From Paenibacillus sp. FSL K6-0276 (GTDB lineage: Bacteria > Bacillota > Bacilli > Paenibacillales > Paenibacillaceae): 64,000 nt of DNA. Location: NCBI RefSeq assembly GCF_037977235.1, contig NZ_CP150276.1, positions 2,356,001 to 2,420,000 on the forward strand. The letters are read 5' to 3'. Below are positions 59,970 to 64,000 of the stretch, piece by piece (position 1 is the first letter of the stretch; every line of letters begins with the position of its first letter). The translations under genes were made by a program, and so were the position numbers. Under the pieces are notes generated by a model that made no database searches, was not told the DNA's origin, and saw only the letters and a program-made list of their open reading frames with translations.

Positions 59970-60278
59970 ATGAGTAAACGTTATCGAATTACAAGAGCCA
60001 TTCAGCAAGATGGAAGTTCAGCGCAAACCATATCTTTGGAAGAGTGTAAGCAATATTTCGCGTCCAAACCTGATTTCTCCTATACATCAGTTTTTACGGT
60101 GGCGGGTGCCACTAGCATGTCCATTGATGGAGATTTCTTTATGTGGAGCTATGGTGACACTAAGATCCCATTTAGGCATTATCAAGGCGATATTTACGTA
60201 TCTGGCAATAATGAAGCTGTGATCCCGAGAATGCTTGAGGTTGCGAGTGATTTAAAAGCAGATATTGTGGAAGGGTAA
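59970..60278 (+). CDS. Small hypothetical cytoplasmic protein
   Basis: 102 residues from ATG 59970 behind TTGGAGG. It has a Tyr/Arg-rich start, a central FTVAGATSMSIDGDFFMWSY and a C-terminal amphipathic helix (NEAVIPRMLEVASDLKAD). No family is recognised. It is monocistronic with a bidirectional terminator after it. Confidence 0.7.
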   Translation: MSKRYRITRAIQQDGSSAQTISLEECKQYFASKPDFSYTSVFTVAGATSMSIDGDFFMWSYGDTKIPFRHYQGDIYVSGNNEAVIPRMLEVASDLKADIVEG

Positions 60279-60328
60279 AAAAATATGACCCCTCGAAGAA
60301 GTCAGGAGTCATCTACCGTCAATTTTAG

Positions 60329-60370
60329 ATCCGATCAATCGTTCAAACGAACGGTTGATCGGATTTTTTA
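60329..60370. terminator. Bidirectional terminator
   Basis: ATCCGATCAATCGTTC pairs with GAACGGTTGATCGGAT around AAAC, followed by a T run. It lies between convergent genes. Confidence 0.92.
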
Positions 60371-62806
60371 TTAGCCCAGCTCTACAACCACTTGATGAAC
60401 AGCGCCGTCTCCAACAGGAGCAATGATGTTACCTTCTACAGCTACGCCATCCAAGGTAAGACTAGCTACACTTTTGGATACATGGTTCGGGTTCTTGATC
60501 TGGATCACATAAGTATCTCCACGGAAGACACGTGTGATTTCAAAGCTGTCCCATTCAGTAGGAATACAAGGATCGATCTTCAGACCATTGAAATCCGCTT
60601 GGATACCAAGGATCGATTGAGTGATGGCTACATAGTTCCAAGCAGCAGTACCAGTCAACCAGGAGTTTTTAGCTTCCCCGTGACGAACGGCATCTTTACC
60701 TGCGATCATTTGGGAGTAAACATAAGGCTCTGTGCGGTGAATTTCGCTGATATCCTCCAGGTAAGCAGGAGCAATTTTAGCGTAAATTTCAAACGCTCTG
60801 TCGCCATGTCCAAGTACAGTTTCAGCGATCATGATCCAAGGGTTGTTGTGGCAGAAAATACCGGCATTTTCTTTGTAGCCCGGAGGGTACGTAGAAATTT
60901 CACCCAGGTTCAGATAGTACTTGGAGTATGGTGGCTGTTGCAACACGATACCGTAATCGGTATCCAAATGCTCTTGTACCGAAGACAGAGCTTTTTCAGC
61001 TTGCCCATTTTCCACACCGATACCGGCCATTACGCAGATACCTTGTGGCTCGATGAAGATTTTACCTTCTTCATTTTCTTTGGAACCGATCTTGTCGCCA
61101 TAGTGGTCATAAGCGCGCAGGAACCAGTCGCCGTCGAAGCCGTGTGTAAGTGTGATTTCACGCATGTTGTCAATCTTAGCTTCCGCATCTACAGCTACTT
61201 CGTCAAGTCCGCGCATCCGGCAGATTTCAGCATAGTCAGGACCAACGAATACGAACAGACCTGCGATAAATACGGATTCAGCTACGCGACCTTCGATGTT
61301 GGCAGTCGTTTGGAAAGATTCACCTGGCTCAGTAGAGAAGCAGTTCAAGTTCAAGCAGTCATTCCAGTCTGCGCGACCGATCAGCGGCAAGCCGTGAGGT
61401 CCGAGATTATTAGCTACATGCTCGAAGGAGCGTTTCAAGTGCTCGAACAGAGTAGCCGTGTTATCCGGATTGCTGTCAAAAGGAACTTGCTCATCAAGAA
61501 TCGAAGTATCGCCAGTTTCTTTAATGTAAGCAGCCGTTCCCAGGATCAACCAAAGCGGATCATCGTTAAAGCCGGTGCCGACTTCATTGTTACCTTTTTT
61601 GGTGAGTGGTTGGTACTGGTGATAGGCACTACCATCTTCAAATTGTGTAGCGGCGATATCGAGAATACGTTCTTTAGCACGTTCTGGGATTTGGTGAACA
61701 AATCCGAGCAAGTCTTGGTTGGAATCGCGGAAGCCCATACCACGGCCAATACCGGATTCAAAGTAGGAAGCAGAACGGGACATGTTGAAGGAAACCATAC
61801 ATTGATATGGATTCCAGATGTTAACCATGCGATCCAGTTTCTCGTCGCCGCTTTGGATTTGATATTTGGACAGCAGGTTATCCCAGTGAGCAGCAAGTGC
61901 CGCGAGTGTAGCATCGACTTGAGCGTCTGTAGCAAATTGCTCGATCATAGCTTCTGCTGGTTTTTTGTTGATTACGTTCAAGGATTCCCATTTATCTTCT
62001 TCAGGGTTCTCGATGTAGCCGAGTACAAAGATGAAGCTTTGCTCTTCGCCTGGTTCAAGCGTAATGTTCAGTGCATGTGATCCGATAGGGGACCAGCCGC
62101 TAGCTACGGAGTTAGTAGGTTCACCTGCAACTACAGCTTGCGGGCTTTCCAGACCGTTGTACATGCCTACGAAAGCTTCACGGTCAGTATCGAAACCAGC
62201 GATTTCTTTATTTACGGAGTAGAAAGCGTAGTGATTTCTGCGCTCACGGTATTCTGTTTTGTGATAGATAACGGAACCTTTCACTTCAACCTCACCAGTG
62301 CTGAGATTGCGTTGGAAGTTGGTCATATCATCTTGTGCATTCCAGAGACAGAACTCTGCAAAAGAGAACAGTTTCACGGATTTCTTCGCGGAGCCAGTGT
62401 TTTTCACTACAAGACGATGTACTTCAGCATTATGACCCATAGGTACAAAAGCAAGCTGGTTCACAGAAATTCCGTTCCGTTCACCAGTAATAGACGTGTA
62501 GCCAAGACCGTGACGGCATTCGTAGAAGTCGAGATCACGTTTTACTGGCATCCAGCCTGGGGTCCAGAAATCACCATCGTCATAAAGATAGTAGTAGCGG
62601 CCGCCAGTATCCAGTGGGATATTATTATAACGGTAACGGGTCAATCTTCTGAGACGAGCATCTCTATAGAAGGTATAACCACCAGCTGTATTAGAAATAA
62701 GTCCGAAAAATTGCTCATTACCAAGATAGTTAATCCAAGGGTAAGGTGTTTTAGGTGTGTTAATTACATACTCTTTACGAGTGTCGTCAAAGGTTCCGAA
62801 TTTCAT
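60371..62806 (-). CDS. Cellobiose phosphorylase (GH94)
   Basis: 811 residues, the usual length. It splits cellobiose with phosphate into glucose-1-phosphate and glucose in the cytoplasm. [20 protein letters not shown] at the N-terminus, [16 protein letters not shown], and the catalytic Asp in RADWNDCLN are the GH94 marks; the phosphate site lies in the late [17 protein letters not shown] and [11 protein letters not shown] segments. SD AAAGGAG. A LacI-type operator lies 26 bp upstream, and a LacI regulator gene lies just beyond on the same strand. No cellobiose transporter is in the window. Confidence 0.93.
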   Translation of the reverse strand: MKFGTFDDTRKEYVINTPKTPYPWINYLGNEQFFGLISNTAGGYTFYRDARLRRLTRYRYNNIPLDTGGRYYYLYDDGDFWTPGWMPVKRDLDFYECRHGLGYTSITGERNGISVNQLAFVPMGHNAEVHRLVVKNTGSAKKSVKLFSFAEFCLWNAQDDMTNFQRNLSTGEVEVKGSVIYHKTEYRERRNHYAFYSVNKEIAGFDTDREAFVGMYNGLESPQAVVAGEPTNSVASGWSPIGSHALNITLEPGEEQSFIFVLGYIENPEEDKWESLNVINKKPAEAMIEQFATDAQVDATLAALAAHWDNLLSKYQIQSGDEKLDRMVNIWNPYQCMVSFNMSRSASYFESGIGRGMGFRDSNQDLLGFVHQIPERAKERILDIAATQFEDGSAYHQYQPLTKKGNNEVGTGFNDDPLWLILGTAAYIKETGDTSILDEQVPFDSNPDNTATLFEHLKRSFEHVANNLGPHGLPLIGRADWNDCLNLNCFSTEPGESFQTTANIEGRVAESVFIAGLFVFVGPDYAEICRMRGLDEVAVDAEAKIDNMREITLTHGFDGDWFLRAYDHYGDKIGSKENEEGKIFIEPQGICVMAGIGVENGQAEKALSSVQEHLDTDYGIVLQQPPYSKYYLNLGEISTYPPGYKENAGIFCHNNPWIMIAETVLGHGDRAFEIYAKIAPAYLEDISEIHRTEPYVYSQMIAGKDAVRHGEAKNSWLTGTAAWNYVAITQSILGIQADFNGLKIDPCIPTEWDSFEITRVFRGDTYVIQIKNPNHVSKSVASLTLDGVAVEGNIIAPVGDGAVHQVVVELG

Positions 62807-62831
62807 GTGAGAAAGTCTCCTTTCGATTGTG

Positions 62832-62841
62832 AACGCGCGTT
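62832..62841. promoter_or_regulatory. LacI-type operator upstream of the cellobiose phosphorylase gene
   Basis: AACGCGCGTT is a perfect palindrome with central CG, within GTGAACGCGCGTTTATA. This is the usual look of LacI-family operators; the regulator gene is adjacent. Confidence 0.6.
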
Positions 62842-62853
62842 TATAAGTTTCAG

Positions 62854-62884
62854 AAAAAAATTCCCTCGAGGGAAGGGATTTTTC
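62854..62884 (-). terminator. Terminator of the LacI regulator gene
   Basis: On the minus strand TTCCC-TCGA-GGGAA is followed by TTTTTTT. It separates the regulator gene from the phosphorylase gene. Confidence 0.75.
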
Positions 62885-62988
62885 TCAATGCTTTCAAGCA
62901 GGCCAACTAGAACAATAGTTTTGATACCGAATCATAGCAGCTTCACGGAAAAATATGTAGATTTCTTCAGCGAAGGACTGATCTTAAG

Positions 62989-64000
62989 CTATTTCTTCGG
63001 CGGTTGACAGGAATCTCTCTCCACTAAACGAGCTGGAAAGCTGATCGTGCTAAAGGTCGGCTGCTGTGAATCACACAGCTCGATTACTTTTTCCACTGCA
63101 GCCTTGGACATTTCATAGATCGGCAAGCGTACAGAGGTCAGCTTTGGCTGAATACGAGATGCTAACTGAATGTCATCAAATCCGGCAATGGAGATATCCT
63201 CAGGGACAATGATTCCGTGCTCGGAGAACGCTTCCATCGCTGATATAGCCATATCGTCGTTGGAGGAGAAGAAGGCAGTTGGCAAAGGTTCTCCAGAAGC
63301 AAGAAGCTTCGTAACCTCTTCGTAAGCAGTCTCCTTCAGAAAATCACCTTTCAGGATAAATTTCTCATTGATAGGCAGGCCATGCTTCTTCAGTGTATCC
63401 TCATAGGCAGTATAACGCTCTCGACCAGAGTACGTATTCATTTGCCCACAGATGATGCCGATTTCTTCATGACCCAGAGAGATCAAGTATTCAATCGCTT
63501 CTGTGGTGCCCTCGTAATCTTTGGAATTCACAATGGCCAGATGATTGCGGTCAAGATGCTCCGACATAATCTCAGAGATATCGTAATCAATTAATACGAG
63601 AGGAGAGTCGAGCCCTACCATTTCTCGTACGATATTAATATCCTTCTGAGTGCCGACAATGATACCGCCGTCAATCCGTTTTTGAAGAAAAGCTTGCTTT
63701 ACCTTGATAAAATCGTCGGGAGAGTACACCGTATGAATCAGTACATAACATCCGCGGGCATTCGAGGTGTCGACTACGGCATCAACGAATGGCGCAAAGT
63801 AATTGTTCTGATAAATTCGGGTGGTATTCTCCTTTTCGTTCATACTGATGGCGAAGAGTCCGATCGTATCGGTCTTCTTACCGGCTAAAGCCCTTGCAAA
63901 GCTGTTCGGTTCGTACTGATGTTGCTCAATCACCCGCAGCACTTTGGCCCGGGTCTCTTCAGGGACGTTGGAATAGTTGTTGATCACGCGGGATACCGTG
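62989..64000 (-). CDS. LacI-family transcriptional regulator (5' end outside window)
   Basis: The frame continues through the window end: TVSRVINNYSNVPEETRAKVLRVI is the recognition helix and hinge of LacI regulators, so the first dozen or so residues lie beyond base 64000. A periplasmic-binding-type effector domain follows (TDTIGLFAISM, RIDGGIIVG, LISLGHEEIGIICG, FFSSNDDMAISAMEAF, ISIAGFDDIQLAS). It probably controls the cellobiose phosphorylase gene through the operator at 62832; the effector is inferred to be cellobiose or a related sugar. Confidence 0.93.
   Translation of the reverse strand, partial: TVSRVINNYSNVPEETRAKVLRVIEQHQYEPNSFARALAGKKTDTIGLFAISMNEKENTTRIYQNNYFAPFVDAVVDTSNARGCYVLIHTVYSPDDFIKVKQAFLQKRIDGGIIVGTQKDINIVREMVGLDSPLVLIDYDISEIMSEHLDRNHLAIVNSKDYEGTTEAIEYLISLGHEEIGIICGQMNTYSGRERYTAYEDTLKKHGLPINEKFILKGDFLKETAYEEVTKLLASGEPLPTAFFSSNDDMAISAMEAFSEHGIIVPEDISIAGFDDIQLASRIQPKLTSVRLPIYEMSKAAVEKVIELCDSQQPTFSTISFPARLVERDSCQPPKK

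Noticed and set aside
60392..62080. Long plus-strand open frame of about 560 codons opposite the cellobiose phosphorylase gene
   Set aside because: It mirrors the codon pattern of the real minus-strand gene, has no SD and no recognisable domain.
62138..63007. Plus-strand open frame of about 290 codons across the start of the phosphorylase gene and the regulator end
   Set aside because: It runs through a terminator, an operator and the SD of the real gene; the composition is that of an antisense shadow.
1..64000. tRNA, rRNA, prophage, intact IS element or replication origin
   Set aside because: No cloverleaf, 16S/23S segment, transposase, integrase or phage structural gene was recognised by reading.

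Overview
The window looks like chromosomal DNA of a low-to-moderate GC, spore-forming Bacillota, most probably Paenibacillus. The grounds are inference from gene content and style: purine-rich Shine-Dalgarno (SD) sites about 8 nt before the start, frequent GTG and TTG starts, many T-tailed hairpin terminators, and many relatives of Bacillus subtilis genes (KinB-like kinase, YjlC-Ndh, YitT, DegV, YwnA/YwnB, CatE, YodC-like nitroreductase, UvrX-like polymerase, CotH). No rRNA, tRNA, CRISPR array, intact insertion sequence or prophage was seen.

Layout. 1-5.0 kb: end of a FetAB-like ABC exporter whose permease is frameshifted, a secreted protein, a secreted hydrolase, a cupin with a Met/Asn/Gln-rich tail and an AcuI/YhdH-like reductase. 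5.1-9.6 kb: malic enzyme, orphan KinB-like kinase, acetyltransferases, DinB-like protein. 9.6-18 kb: SgrR-like regulator, small membrane proteins, Crp/Fnr regulator, cysteine synthase, a lipoprotein, a NarL-type two-component system and a YcnI-like copper-binding protein. 18-23 kb: a tightly coupled VTC - DUF4956 - CotH operon opposite a membrane-anchored metallophosphoesterase; this is the best candidate for a poorly described system. 23-29.6 kb: SDR/LysR pair, methyltransferase, broken MFS transporter, GyrI-like and kinase-like proteins, DUF3888 protein. 29.6-36 kb: a periodic non-coding array, an RHH protein with a second DNA sliding clamp, nitroreductase, DUF2785, and DUF1641 with type II NADH dehydrogenase. 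36-46 kb: SGNH hydrolase, lipoprotein, methionine aminopeptidase, two collapsed genes, a Cys-rich protein, UMF1-type transporter with a phosphodiesterase, nucleotidyltransferase, YitT protein. 46-54 kb: Rrf2 regulator, metallophosphoesterase, methyltransferase, acetyltransferases, S51 peptidase, ring-cleavage dioxygenase, YwnB-like protein, MBL hydrolase. 54-64 kb: DegV, split ThrE-type exporter, UvrX-like polymerase with a LexA-like box, short YitT protein, a second periodic array, and cellobiose phosphorylase with its LacI regulator.

Three things stand out beyond the genes. (1) Three copies of a roughly 95-bp intergenic element share a conserved core, and its stems change in a compensatory way. 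(2) Two arrays of four palindromic motifs, 30 kb apart, have almost the same spacing (51-62-51 and 51-61-50). (3) Gene decay is unusually frequent: three single-base frameshifts in two genes, three collapsed genes with internal deletions, several gene stubs, and three genes whose well-placed SD leads to ATT, ACG or ATC instead of ATG. Reads must decide whether the single-base events are real or assembly errors. The internal deletions cannot be single-base miscalls.

Functional links: an electrophile/quinone-stress set (nitroreductase, CatE-like dioxygenase, YwnA-like regulator) shares promoter and operator elements. A DNA-damage link may exist between the UvrX-like polymerase, which has a clamp-binding motif, and the extra clamp. 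Cellobiose phosphorylase and the LacI regulator form a sugar-use module.
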